64,000 nucleotides of DNA from Posidonia oceanica. Taxonomy: Eukaryota; Streptophyta; Magnoliopsida; Alismatales; Posidoniaceae. The stretch is from contig JAZBRS010000076.1 of NCBI GenBank assembly GCA_037176725.1, positions 125,011,001-125,075,000 of the forward strand. The letters run 5' to 3'. The position numbers were made by a program, and so were the translations under genes. The notes under the pieces are model-generated. The model saw only the letters and a program-made list of their open reading frames with translations. It did not search any database and had not been told where the DNA came from. Below, one piece after another: positions 1 to 12,101 of this stretch. The first letter of the stretch is position 1. Every line of letters begins with the position of its first letter.

Positions 1-978
1 CTATTCTGTGTTAGCTAATAGGCCTCACTACTAGGGAGTGTGTAGAGAGACTGATCTGTACTGACGGGCCAGCACCTAAGCTTCGCCTAGAATACTTTTA
101 GCAGATGATTCAAAGGCGTGCCGCCTTGGGCGATGATTTGTGGCACAGGGGGTTTGTCACCCGCTTCCTAGGTGAACTGATCCTTAGCCACGGCCGTCTG
201 ACAGTCGCAATAGAGGTGGCTGAGATTGCGCTGGCCGTAGTAACCTGGCAAATTGATCTAACGCCGGTGATCTTAGCAGAGACCTTCTGTGGGCTTGACA
301 GGATTTCACACCGCTGTCACCACTTCCACGGGTGTGCGACTCTAGTTCAAGTAAACTGTCAACTACAACTGCTTGATAGACTGATCTGCTTTATGTTCTA
401 CTACCACTGATATGTTCTTCTTTTAGGTCTAGCTTGCTTGCCGTATGGGGGCCATGGCTCTCCGCCCCCAGTGTCCAACTTTTGAAAGTTACTGTCGCTC
501 TGGACATGCTCGGATCATTAGGAGTGTCCGGGAAGAGTATGAAAAACTGGAGGGGCTGATAGAAGGCATCGTGATCTAGTGGATCCTCCCAGCTGTTGCG
601 GAACGATTCACCATGTTCTTCAATGGAAACAACACACGGCTAATCGTCTTATCGGGATTTGCTAGGGGTGTCGAGTTTCATCCCATCCGAGTGCTACGAC
701 AGTTTGGCTTTCGCCAAGATGCATTCATCGAGGGCCAAATGCCCGAGATTTTCCAGCTTTATCCACTCAGCTCTACAGTGATGACGGTGGAGCTAGCTCA
801 TCTCACACGAGGTGGAATCAGATCTACTAATATAGCTGTGGTGCCCGGCTCGGGCTGTACTGCTGGTTACATCAGTGAAGTGCAAGGGACCTGGCCCATC
901 AGTGAGGTCCTGCTTAGTGGTCCTCTGTTCAGCAATGCTAGGAGCTCCAAGAGGGTGCAGACCAGCTCGGATAAGTGA
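1..978 (+). pseudogene. Broken extra ORF of a Tat element (plant-mobile-domain/DUF7745-like), 5' end outside window
   Basis: The translation aligns through its length with the intact extra ORF at 41452-42654 (shared stretches such as GFVTR, LGEL, HRCxHFHGC, PIRVxRQFGF, STDIA). The first part lies before base 1. A 76-bp insertion at 351-426 has GT..AG ends and a pyrimidine-rich 3' end, exactly between two codons, and is absent from the intact relative, so I read it as an intron. After it TGG has become TAG (430-432), and another TAG replaces a region matching VTWR near 579. The ORF points opposite to the gag-pol of B, next to which it lies. The protein's role is unknown; extra ORFs in variable orientation are known in Tat elements. 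The domain name is a resemblance call only. Confidence 0.7.
351..426 (+). other. Probable GT-AG intron in the extra ORF
   Basis: The segment starts GTAAAC and ends TTCTTCTTTTAG. Removing it joins CAA to GTC in frame, matching the uninterrupted CAG-GTC junction at 42111/42112 in element E. Confidence 0.7.
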
Positions 979-2470
979 AAGTAAAGGGTAGTATGTTTAA
1001 TTAATCCTGCAACTTGTGCAGGTCCAAACTGATGCTTGTAACTGGATTTTAATGAATATCAAGTTACAATGATGTTGTGCATGCTTCCATATTGAACTTT
1101 GTATGTGGGGCTTGGTGCCTCCTTGATTCTGTAAGAAAAATGCAACCCCTTCCAAAAGCTAGCTGTTCTGCAAAAGTCCCTATTAAAAATGCGAGAGCTT
1201 AACACGAGAGCCTTACGCGAGAGTGATAAATAGGTAGTTTTTCAGGGTTTTCCTCCCTTCTGGGTGGCGCATGGGGGTCGGACCTAGCCTCCTGACATAT
1301 TGTCCGTGATCCCTGAGCTATGGGCGAGCCTGCTCTACCTCTTGCCAAGGATTCTGCCTCTGATCTGTGGTCCACTAGCAATGTTTGGCCTGAAGTCTCT
1401 ATATCTTCTTCTGAACTAGCTAGTTGTCAGTGGCTCCTGACTGATGTTGGATCAGCGATGCATGTCCAGAATAGGAACACCCTACCCCTAACCATACTGG
1501 CCTAGTGATCTTCTATAGCGGACAATGATGTGCCTCGGCTCGGAGCCGAGCGGAAACCTTGCAGGGTTGGAGGAGAGATGCTGAATGAATGCATGATTGA
1601 TGCAAATGTTTTGTCATCCTCAGTATATGGAATGCTTTCAATGCCTGCTGTAGAGAAGGGAGCGGTCTCAAACCTCATCTGACTCTACCTGGACTCTTAG
1701 CTATTGGTGGCACTCAGGAAAGGGTGATGGTCTGTTTGGTTAGTGGTAAGATGAGAATGGGCGTCATACCAAATTCTCTCTTGGACCTACACCAACTCTT
1801 TTGATTTCCTTTTTCTTTTACTCCCTCATAGGCATGCAGGCTCACTCTATCCCTGACTTGGAGGTAATGGATGCCTGATCTAGTGTTTGGGAGTTATCAT
1901 TGCTAAGAGGGGTGGCTAGTCCCTAGGGGAATGTAGGCTTCCCAGGAATGGGCTTCAACTCCTCTCCAAGATTGTTGAGGGAATAGGGCTACTCTGCTCG
2001 CCTCTAACTCTAGGGCTAGCTTCTATCTTCGCCTTCTATCTCCTTGATTCTTTTGTGCCCTTGTAGGCGGGTGTTCTTTTCATTTGGGCTCACACTCTCG
2101 CTCTCACTCTCGCTCTCGCCCTAGCATTTTGTCTCCCTCTCGAGGTGTAGGTCCTAGGATGTTTGAACATTTCGTCCGTTCTCATATTGGAGGTGGGTCC
2201 CTCACTGGCTAAGACATCTAGGTAGGATCAGATGAAGTGAGGTTGGACCCTTTCTCGAGTAGGCAAGCTCTTCCGATTTTCCTCATCGGACAAATGATTG
2301 CAACGCATGATGATGGTGTTAAATGCCATGAGCAAATGCTGTTTATGATTGGCAGGATAGTATGCAAAGCAAATAAGAAAATAAAGATGCGAATGCATGA
2401 TTGCGGGGCGGCAGTGAGTGCATGATGTGCAGGGGAAGAGAACTCTACATGGCAAGGATACGACTCCAGA
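979..2470 (-). other. Post-pol untranslated region of element B
   Basis: There is no supported gene here. Read on the minus strand, 2310-2140 matches the block after pol in element E (40280-40440) and element A (63359-63510), including TAGATGTCTTAGCCAGTGAG. A purine-rich stretch (GAGAGCGAGAGTGAGAG, plus 2085-2120) follows, as in A and E. Similarity to E's 40920-41080 continues to about plus 1600. Between about 1000 and 1600 I see no clear match. A short motif with three GCGAGAG/ACGAGAG copies at 1187-1225 resembles one in B's LTR (12941-12985). Confidence 0.7.
2272..2290 (-). promoter_or_regulatory. Conserved post-pol hairpin, element B copy
   Basis: On the minus strand TCCGAT-loop-ATCGGA forms a perfect stem (plus arms 2272-2277 and 2285-2290). 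The equivalent in E is CCGGT/ACCGG (40287-40303) and in A CCGGT/ATCGG with a G-U pair (63360-63376). Function unknown. Confidence 0.55.
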
Positions 2471-5400
2471 TCACTGGTAGTATTTCTTGAGATAGCAGGA
2501 GTTGACTGGCTCGGACTGCTCAATCTGATCCATGCTCTCGAGGATTGCTACACCACCAGAGAATATCTGCTTGATGTTATAAGGACCACGCCAATTGGGC
2601 CAGAATTTTCCTCGACCATCTGGAAGGTGGATAGCTTGTAGGACTAAGTCACCGGACGCGAAGCTTCGGGGTCTGACCTTCTTCTGATAAGTACTGGCCA
2701 TCCTTCTCTGATAGCATTGAACGTGGTGCATTACCTGTAGTCTACGCTCGTTAATCAGGTTTAACTAGGTGCAACGGTCTTCGACCCATTCTGCCTCTTC
2801 CAGTTCTGCCTCTCTTAGGATTTGCAATGATGGGATCTCAACTTCGATAGGTAAAACTGCCTCCATGCCATAGACCAGTGAATACGGAGTTGCTCCTGTC
2901 GAGGTCCGGACTGATGTTCTGTAGGCCCATAGTGCATATGGGAGCTTGTCATGCCAGTCCTTGTGAGTTTCTACCATTTTCTTGAGGATCTTTATCAAGT
3001 TCTTGTTGGCTGACTCAACTGTGCCATTCATCTGTGGCCGGTAAGGCAAGGACCTGTGGTGCTTGATCTTGAAGTTGTGTAGGTATTCCTCGATTCTCTT
3101 GGCTGTGAAGTTCGTGCCATTGTCAGAGATGAGCGCGTACGGGACCCCGTATCGGGCAATGATGCTATTCCTGATGAACTTCTTCATTGCTGCAGCCGTT
3201 ACTGTCTTGTACGAGGCCGCTTCCACCCATTTGGTGAAGTAGTCGATCGCCACAAGGATAAAGCGATGATCGTTGGAGGCTGCTGGATGTAATGCTCCAA
3301 TGACGTCGATTCCCCATGTGGAGAAGGGCTAAGGCGACGCCATGCTATGGAGTTGTTGTGGCGGCAAGTGGATGAAGCTTCCATGGATCTAGCAGCTGTG
3401 GCATCTACGCACGAACTGGCAACAATCTGCCTCCATGGTAGACCAAAAGTAGCCTTGCAGCATGATCTTCTTGGCTAGTAGTATACCGTTCATGTGTGGG
3501 CCGCACGTCCTTGCATGGACCTGAAGCATCAGTGTGTTGGCCTCTCTTTTGTTTACGCAGCATAGGAGCATCTAGTTATAGGACCTTCTGTAGAGGTGTC
3601 CCGCTCCTATGACATATTTGGACGCCAAGTGTGCCATAGTCTTTCTGTCTACTGCCGAGGTGCCAGAAGGGAGGCTGCTAGACTCCAGGAAGACCTTGAT
3701 GTCATGGTACCATGGTGATTCTTCTGCTGTATCTGCTTCCTCGATACTCATGCAGTGTGCAGGCTGTTTTACCCGAGTGACTGATACGTCCACTGCATGG
3801 TCCTCGGGTATAGAGAGCCAAGATGCTAAGGTTGCCAAAGCGTCTGCATAGGCATTCTTGGCTCTGTTCATGAAGGTGAAGCGAGTCTCCTCAAAATGTT
3901 TAATGAGCTCCAGCAGGTATTCATGGTAAGGCACCAGTTTGGGGTCCTTGGTCTTCCACTCACCATTGACTTGGGAAACAACCAGCATTGCATCGCCGTG
4001 CACATGCAGCTTCCGCACACTGTGCTCGAGTGCGACTTGCAGTCCCAAGATACAGGCTTCGTATTCCACCTCGTTGTTGGTGCAGGAGAAGGTCATCTTC
4101 CTTGCAAAAGGGATCAGCCCTCCCTATGGTATTGCCAGGACTGCTTCGATGCCTCTACCTCTTCTATTGATGGCGCCATCGAAATACATATGCCACTGTA
4201 GTTCGTCCTTAGGATCCTTCTGCACGGAATCCTCCATGGCGAACAAGATGTCCTCATCAAGGAACTGCGTCTGCAAAGGTTGATACTCAAGCAAAGGTAG
4301 GTCGGCCAGATGATCTTCTATAGCCTACCCCTTCATCAACTTCTGGGTGATGAATGTGATGTCATAATGGGACAATAGCACTTGCCACTTGACGCATCGG
4401 GCTACTAGTGCGGGCTTCTGAAACAGCTATTTCATCGGATCATGCCGGCACAGAAGTAGAACAGGATAGGCCATCATGTAGTGCCTCAGTTTTTGTGCAG
4501 CCCAGACAAGGGAAAGGCAAGCTTTCTCGATCATGGTGTACCTAGCTTCGCAGTCATTGAATTTCTTGCTCATGTATAGATGGCGCACTCTTTGCGACCT
4601 GATTCATCATGCTGGCCTAGGACTGTGCCTATGGAGTGCTGCATGGTTGAGAGGTACAGCAGCAGTGGTCTTCCTAGTGCGGGAGGAACCAGGACAGGAT
4701 GCTTGATCAGGAGTTGCTTGATCTTGTCAAATGCAGCCTGGCATTTGTCGCTCCACTTGATCTGTGCATTCTTCCTCAGGAGCTTGAAATTTGGCTCGTA
4801 GATAGGAGTAAGCTGTGTAATGAATGGACTGATGTATTGCAGTCATCCCAATAGGCCTCGAACCTCCTTTTCAATAGTAGGGGATGGCATTTCTACGATG
4901 GCTCAGGCTTTGCCGGGATCCACCTCAATTCCCCTCTGGCTGACAATATAGCCTAGGAGCTTTCCAAATGATACGCCGAAGACGCATTTGTTGGGATTGA
5001 GCCTGAGCTTGTAGCGCCTGAGACGATCGAATAGCTTCTTCAGGTAGGTGAGATGATCTTCGGACTCCCGGGACTTGGCAATCATGTCATCCACATAGAC
5101 CTCCACTTCTTGGTGCATCATGTCATGGAACAGAGCGGTCATTGCCCTTTGATAAGTTGCCCCAGCATTCTTCAGTCCGAAAGACATTACTCTGTAGCAG
5201 AAGACTCCCTAGGGGGTGATGAAAGATGACTTTTCCATATCTTCTTCTGCCATTCTAATCTAATTATAGCCTGAAAAATCATCCAAGAAGGATAGCATCT
5301 TATGGCTTGCTGTGTTGTCGACTAGGACGTCTATGTGTGGCAGAGGGAAATCGTCCATGGGACTTGCCTTATTCAGATCCCTGTAGTCGATGCACATGCG

Positions 5401-8400
5401 GACCCGACCATCTTTCTTGGGCACTGGCACAACATTTGCAAGCCATTCTAGATGTAGGATGACTTTAAGAAAGCTGACATTGTACTGCTTCATGATTTCT
5501 TCTTTTATCATCAGCAGCCACTATGGTCGCCATCTTTTGAGTTTCTGCTTAACCGGCTTCACATCTGGATCAAGTGGTAGCGTGTGTACCACTACCTCGA
5601 CATCTAGGCCAACCATGTCATCATAGCTCCAAGCGAAAACGTCCACATAATCCGTGAGGAATGCTATGAATTCTTCCTAGGCTTAGGGAGACAATCTAGT
5701 GCTGATACGGACTTGCTTAATGTCCTCGACCGTGCCGATGTTGATGAGCTCTATCTCCTCCTCAACATGTAGATTCGGGCCTTCTAGATCATCATCAAAG
5801 GGCCAAAACTTAGGTAGGGGATCATCATCCTCATCTATGCCTGCATCGTCCTCTTCCTCATAAGCTATGAGTTCCGAGAGGATCTCCTTCTCAAAGGTTG
5901 GATTTGTAACATCAAAGGAGTGTATGTGTTCTGCATCCTGGCCCTAGTGGCGCTTCAGGATGGTCATGCCGACTCGCTTGTTTTTGTACGCCCGATGTAT
6001 GGCTTCTGCCCTGGTGGCTTCTAGATCTGCTGATTGACCAGGTCCTTCTGCCTTTTCCAACATTGCTGCTATTGTTGTTACTGTATCCTCCTCCACATTT
6101 TCTGATGTACTAGCGGGGAGTGCACTAGACTGGCGGTTGTCCTCTAGCAAATAGGTTGGACTGCTTCCACCTGCTGCATTGCCTAAATGAGGCATGCACT
6201 GTATAAACCATCTAGACCCGCCTCTCGGCTGCGGAGTGATTAACTCAACTGGTCTAGTGGGTGATGGAGTTGCCGACTCTTCCAAGACCATGACGGATGG
6301 ATGGTCCTGTCGCTAAGGGGGGTTTGCAGGCTCGTGATCAGTAATCACTGCCTTCCCTTTCCTTATTGCATTCTGTTTAGCGGCATCTTCTGCTAATGCC
6401 GCCAGCTGTTCCTAAAATAAAAGCTCCAGGTCTCCAAGCATGTTGTCTACTTGCGCCTCTATGATAGCTCCCTCTTCTTCGTTGGAAGCGAGGTCGACAA
6501 AGTAGGCGCCTTGCGGCTCAGGAGCCTAGCGCCCGCTGCTTCCTCGTTCTGGGCTGACTGCTCTGGCTGCTAACTAGATCATTAGCTAAGGTGCTTACCG
6601 TGACGAGAGCGTCATCTGCATTGGCAGGGCTGGAGGGTAGACAGACCTGTTGCTTGGGAAGGCCGATAGCTGGACGGTTGTGCCGGGCGATGAGATGCCT
6701 CTAGGTGCTAGTGATGCTGACCGAACGGTCGTGGATGCTATGCGGGCCCACCACAAGGCTTGATTCTCTGAGGTAGATGGTTGTATGGCTGAAGGAGCCA
6801 CCTGCGTTATTGATGGTGCTGCTGCTGTAGCGGGCTGATCTACTAAACTGGCTGAATTGATCGCCAGAAAAGGTGGCTGCAATGCTGAGGTGATTGCGGC
6901 TACAAGCGGGTTGGATAGTGGTATTTGGGGGAGTGCTCCAAACTTCGGAGCTGCAACTGTGGCTGAGGGAAAATTGGTGAAACTATGCAGGGATGAGAAG
7001 CTGTCAACCCTAATACTGCATCAACCAAAACTGCTATAACCATGGAAGGTAAGGTCAAACAAACTGACCAGGATGCTACAGGATCTGGCTGGATCTCCTC
7101 ATTGGTCTGAACTGCATCTAACATAGACTGCTCTTCATCTGAGTACCAGTCTTCGATGTTGACCCACTCCTCCAACGGTAGTGGGGGACCTGAGAGCAGT
7201 GCTGCTTACGCTGTGGCTTCACTGAGGTTGGGGTCAAGGACACCTACACTGACGAAGTTAGTTAAACACAAGGGGATGATCTCCTGCATTGGTATCCATC
7301 CTTACGTGGTTGCCAATTGAAACTGAGACCTTCGTGATTTCTCCTCTCCTTCGCCCTGATCGGCTCAGCGATCCCCTGGCCGTACCGCCCGAGCGGCGTT
7401 CCTTTCTCGTAGCGCCACCTTCGACAAAGATTCTCGACCATCCGAGGAGGACTGCCATGAGTGGCCAAACGATTGACGCGCTCGAGATCAGGAATGATGT
7501 TAACCGGTTCGAACCGATTAACACGATATAAAGTGTCGGAGGGCTTGGGGTCAAAGTGGACAGTCTGAGGAGAAACGGAGGAGACTTCCTCGACTCTCTC
7601 CTTATCGAAGTTTTCCGCCATGATAACGATGACATCGTCGCCCCGGCGGAATTTAATCATGCGATGGAGAGTCAAGGGAATCACTTGATGCTTGTGCAAC
7701 CAAGGGCGCCCATGCAATAGGTTAAAAGATGGCTCCAAATCGACGATGTAGAAATCTACATCACATTCAACTGGGCCGATAGTGAGGGGGATGACCAGAA
7801 CTCCCAAAGCGTCGTGGTGCGTGTTATCAAATGTTGTCATCCCCTTAGTAGCCGATGTGATATCCTCAGCTTTGAATCCGAGTTCACTTGCAGTGCGCAA
7901 GGGGTAGACATTAAGGCCTGCACCATTATCAACCAGCGTCAAGGGGATACGGAATTCTTTATCTGTACCATGACGTAGAGGGGTTGGTTGTGGCTTATCC
8001 CTACTAGGGGTAATTCATCACTAGAGAAAGTGATGACATGGGGTTTCGAGATCAAGCCCACCATGCTCTCTAGGGCTGCGGGTTCGATGGTTTGGGAAAC
8101 ATGGGCCGCCTGGAACACACAAAGGAAGGCCTCTCGGTGTTCCGTGGAAGAGTGGATCAAGTCCCAAATAGAGATGTCAGCCTTCACCCTCTTGAGTTGG
8201 GCGGTGATGTCGACTGTAGGCTAGCCTTTTTGGGTGGACGCAGAGAGAAGAGAAGTAGAGGGTTGAATGGGGTCCTCTGCCCTTGGTGGTTTGGTGGATT
8301 GCTTTGCCGGTGGAGTAGGTGCAGCTTCTGAGGTGGTAAGTTTGGCTACCGAAGCTAGAGGCCTGAACACCCTTCCCGACCGCATGACCTCCACACACAT

Positions 8401-10991
8401 CTCTATGCTGTAGTCGTACGGGACTCTATAGGTGTCCCAGGTCAGCTTAATGACCACGGGTAGGCGAGCCGCAAGCTCTAGTGGGGTTGGTGATGGATTA
8501 GCAAGGTTTGCTGGCTGGGTCGGCTGGGAAAGGGGCTGAAAAGGCTCTGGTCGTGGCATGGCTAGCAAGTAGATGGGTGGTTCAGCCAGTTGTTGCATGG
8601 TGGGCTGATCGGCGGAATGCCCCGGCTCGGCGTCCAATAGAATCATGTGGATTGCCGATTTAGAGCCGGTGAGAGCAGAATTGTACAAAGAGACCGGAAA
8701 AGGGTCCGAAGCAAGATGGATCAAAGTAGAGGGGTCCATTATGGACGTAATGGGCCTTGAAAGAAAGATAGAGTGGACTCTTGAGGTCCCAGCACCTCCC
8801 GAGCCAGAGTGCTCAAGCAGGGGCTGATGCATGACATTGGGATGAGGGGGAGCTAAAGCTGATGCAGGGGTTGATGCAAGTGGAGGTGCAGAGGTGGATG
8901 CTGCCTCCTGAGTGTTGATGGTGATGACCTTTCGGGTAATCAGGTCCTGTATGGCTCCCCGTAGTGTGAAGCAGTTATCCGTCGAGTGGCCCTCAGCTCG
9001 ATGGTAATTGCAGTAGTGGCTTGCCTTGTACCACAGTGGAAGTGGGTTAGGCAGTAGACGAACCTCGGGGAACCTTAGGAGTGATGCGACCTTAGGTAGG
9101 ACGGAACTCAATGGTTCAACGAGCATCGTGAATTGACGCACCTTTCCGCACGGTCGTCTCTACGGTGGGCGTTGTCCTTGCCGAGTCGGTGCGGCTGGAT
9201 AGACCGATAAGGCGGTGCGAGTGATCTGTGGAGTGTGTGCAGGTGTAGGTGCATAAACTACCTAAATCGGAACAGGCTAGCTCGCTAGGTTGAGCTGCGT
9301 AGTAGAGGGATCAATGAATGCAATGGCGGGCTTGGAATGATCACTCCTCCTTGGGTGGTTGTTGTCGTTGCCGTTGTTGTTGCTGCCGCTGTGGTTGTTG
9401 TTGCGGTTGTTGAGGGCGATGTCCTGCTAGGCGAATACGGAGATTGTAGGGTAGCGGCCACTGCGAATCGGGTTCTCTATGCGAGCGCCTGCCCAAATCA
9501 GGGATGCAAAAGTGGTGAGGGCTTGGATGCTGAGCAGACCCCCAATGGATGGTTGCGGTCCTTGAATGAGGATCTCGATAGACTCCTCGTTAGAGGGTCT
9601 ATCTCGAACCTACGAGGCTAGCGCGCGCCATCGGCCGACGTACTACCCAAACGTCTCGTGGGGTCTCTACACGGTAGTGACCAGGTCCTCCCGCTTTGGG
9701 ATCTGGTCAAGGTTGAAAGAATACTGTTCCAAGAATGCCTGGGTGAGGGCATTCCAGGTCCTAATGGAGGCCATGTCAAGTGAGGTGAACCACTTGAGAG
9801 CCGGACTAGTAAGACTCTTTTGGAACAGGTAGATAAGAAACCTCTCGTCGCCTTGAAGCAGAGTGAGGTCGCCACAATAAGCCTACAGATGGGAGATGGG
9901 GCAACCCTTCCCATTGTACTTATTGAAGTCTGGGATGCGGAAGTTCAATGAGAGTACAGCCTCTAGAAAGTAGCAAAGGTCCCGATACTCAAAGGACTGG
10001 CGTTCGCCATCCTGCACTTGACGAAGTGCTCTCTCTAGATCACCCATCCTGTTGAGAAAGGTGTCTGGTGTCACTGCTAGCAGAGATGATGCAGCCGGGG
10101 CGAGATTCGCATATGCCGTAGGGGTCGCACCTAAGTGCTCCTCCAGATCCACCATCGCGTCGCCTGGGGATGCGACGTGATGGCCGGCGTACCCGTGCAA
10201 AGGTGTGGTGCTGCGGAATGTATGATGGAACCTAAATCTGCTGATGCATAGGGTGAGGGAAGGCAGAATGTTGTGCTGTGAGTGGTGCAGAGTGTGGGAA
10301 CAACAGCTACTACAGTGGCACGGTGCCGGACTGCGGGCCGAGAGGATGCTGTGTTCCTGCCATCCCGAGGGACTGGCCACCAGAGGAAGGAGTAAATGCT
10401 GTACAGTGTGAAGTGGGTGCACAGGAGGCAGCGATGTCGCCCCCATCGTCAGAGTAGTGAGTAGCTGTGGCGATGGCTGAGGCGTAGGTGCGGTGGGGAA
10501 AGCCTGAAACTGGAAGGAAGGCTGCAGAGGGACCTTAGTAGCCACAAGAGGACAAACAGACAGGGCCATACCCTATAAATTCTGAACAAGCCCCAGCAGA
10601 TGCTGGTACTGCGCTTCAGGCTTCCCGTCAGTGGGAATACTGAATTGCAGGGCCTACGAAGGACTAAATGCAAGAGGCAGGGACACAGACTGTCCAAGAG
10701 GCTGAGAACCTAAACCAGGAGATGCTACCGCAGTGGGGGTGTCAAAAGTGACAAGGCCCGAGGTATTCAGCTGAGCTTCCGAGGCTCGAGTGGTAGTCAC
10801 CATGACAGATTCGGTGACAGACCTCGGAGGGACGATAGCCAGGTGATGACCAAAAATTCCAGGGTTTCCTTGTGCTTGAAAGTGAAAGGTGTGAGGGGGA
10901 ATAGTGGAGGTCAAAGCTATGGAAGGGGGGCCGAAACCTAGGACCCCTCCAAGGCAACAGAGGACATAGGCTCACTAACCTGCTGGGCCAT
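2471..10991 (-). pseudogene. Degenerate gag-pol of element B (Tat lineage)
   Basis: Gag starts at a conserved ATG (10991, MAQ..). From right to left the order is: Gag core around 10000-9600; the zinc-binding CxxHxxxxHxxxxC segment near 9020-8960; protease with VDNGAGLNV near 7930; a long low-complexity linker (7250-5950); RT with VCIDYRDLN-like (5400) and YVDDMIAKS (5100); a first RNase H region (about 4650-4350); second archaeal-type RNase H (4200-3750); integrase with a zinc finger (3560-3400) and SDNGTNF (3130); and a C-terminal domain ending KKYYQ with TGA at 2471-2473. Total length is close to the intact E gag-pol, so it decayed by point changes and small indels. Most stops I could inspect are TAG or TGA where E has CAG or TGG. 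Unlike E, gag and pol join without a frameshift at the protease. Confidence 0.9.
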
Positions 10992-12082
10992 GGCGGTCCG
11001 CAAGTGAGTGAGAACGGGACTACGACAGGGAACAAAGGAACGATGCCTAGGACGAGCTATCGTCGAACTTGACGAATAACTCGAGAAAAGAGGGTCGAGA
11101 AGAGTGTCACAATAGGGGTGTGAGCAAAGGAAACAAACTCGAGCTCCAGCTAGGGAACTCGCTCACAGTCCTAAAAGACAAAAACGAACAAACAGGTGTT
11201 AGAACCTGGCAAGCATATGCAAATGTTATTAGTTGTGGTATGAATGGCATACATGCATATGAATGCTCTCTAATATGCTCTCTCTCACCAATCTAGTGTG
11301 TCCTGGTAAGCTGTCTACTCCGGACTCACACAAGGTGTACAGGTCTCCGACTTAGTTAGAAAGTAAGGTTCCTGTCTAAATCCTGGCCAAAGCTCAAATA
11401 GTGACAGGTGGTGCATTGGGAGCCTCAATCCTGCCAAAGCATGGGTTGTACCCTCTACCAACACCGACACAACCCCAGACAAGGGTGGATAGACCAATCA
11501 ACCCGCCCCATTGCCAAAGCAATGGAACCAGAAGACCGGACCTATCCTTCTCAGACTAGTAGGTGGACTCAGGGAGGAGAAGAATGCATGCCCTATATGC
11601 TCAAACATGAGAGTATGCTTTAAGTTTTTTTACTTGCACATTTTATTAACCACAAAGGGGGAGAGGTTGGTGTAAAAGCTCTAGTAAGCCTAAGTATCGC
11701 TTTTACTTGCATCTTTTAGATTTAAGCAAGGAAGGAGGCAATCACATCTCTACTTTACCTTAGAATTAATGCAAGAAAAGGGAAAGAAACATCTAAACAT
11801 GGCACTGCTAGATCATACATCACATCAAAAGGCATGAGCATGGCATGTGATTGTGTTGTGTGCATGATTTGTGAAATGGAAACACTCAACAAATCAAAGG
11901 AATGTATATGTCATGGCATGTATGCGTGTAGTGACATAGTATGTATGTGTAAGAGGAAAACACTCAGCAAACAAGAGGTATTGCAATTAAGCCTAAGTGT
12001 AATGGTAAAGTGCAAGAGCAATATAATAAAATAAGCCATAAGACAAGCGAGAAGGCAGAAGTCACAAAGCCAGAGTCTGGTA
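10992..12082 (-). other. Leader (5' untranslated region) of element B with conserved structured block
   Basis: It lies between the PBS and the gag ATG on the minus strand. The part at plus 11300-11600 is clearly similar to E 30888-31150 and A 21598-21860 (shared words such as TGAGTCCACCTACTAGTCTG and GTGTCGGTGTTGG). Within it CCTGTC (11371-11376) and GACAGG (11403-11408) pair, and CCATTGC/GCAATGG forms a stem around a TTTG-type loop. No ORF there is conserved. A packaging or dimerisation role is a guess from position. Confidence 0.7.
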
Positions 12083-12100
12083 TGGCCAGCGGAGTCGCCA
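12083..12100 (-). promoter_or_regulatory. Primer-binding site of element B
   Basis: The minus strand reads TGGCGACTCCGCTGGCCA, one base after the LTR end. It matches the 3' end of plant tRNA-Arg(ACG), from memory, except at the last bases. Confidence 0.85.
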
Positions 12101-12101
12101 C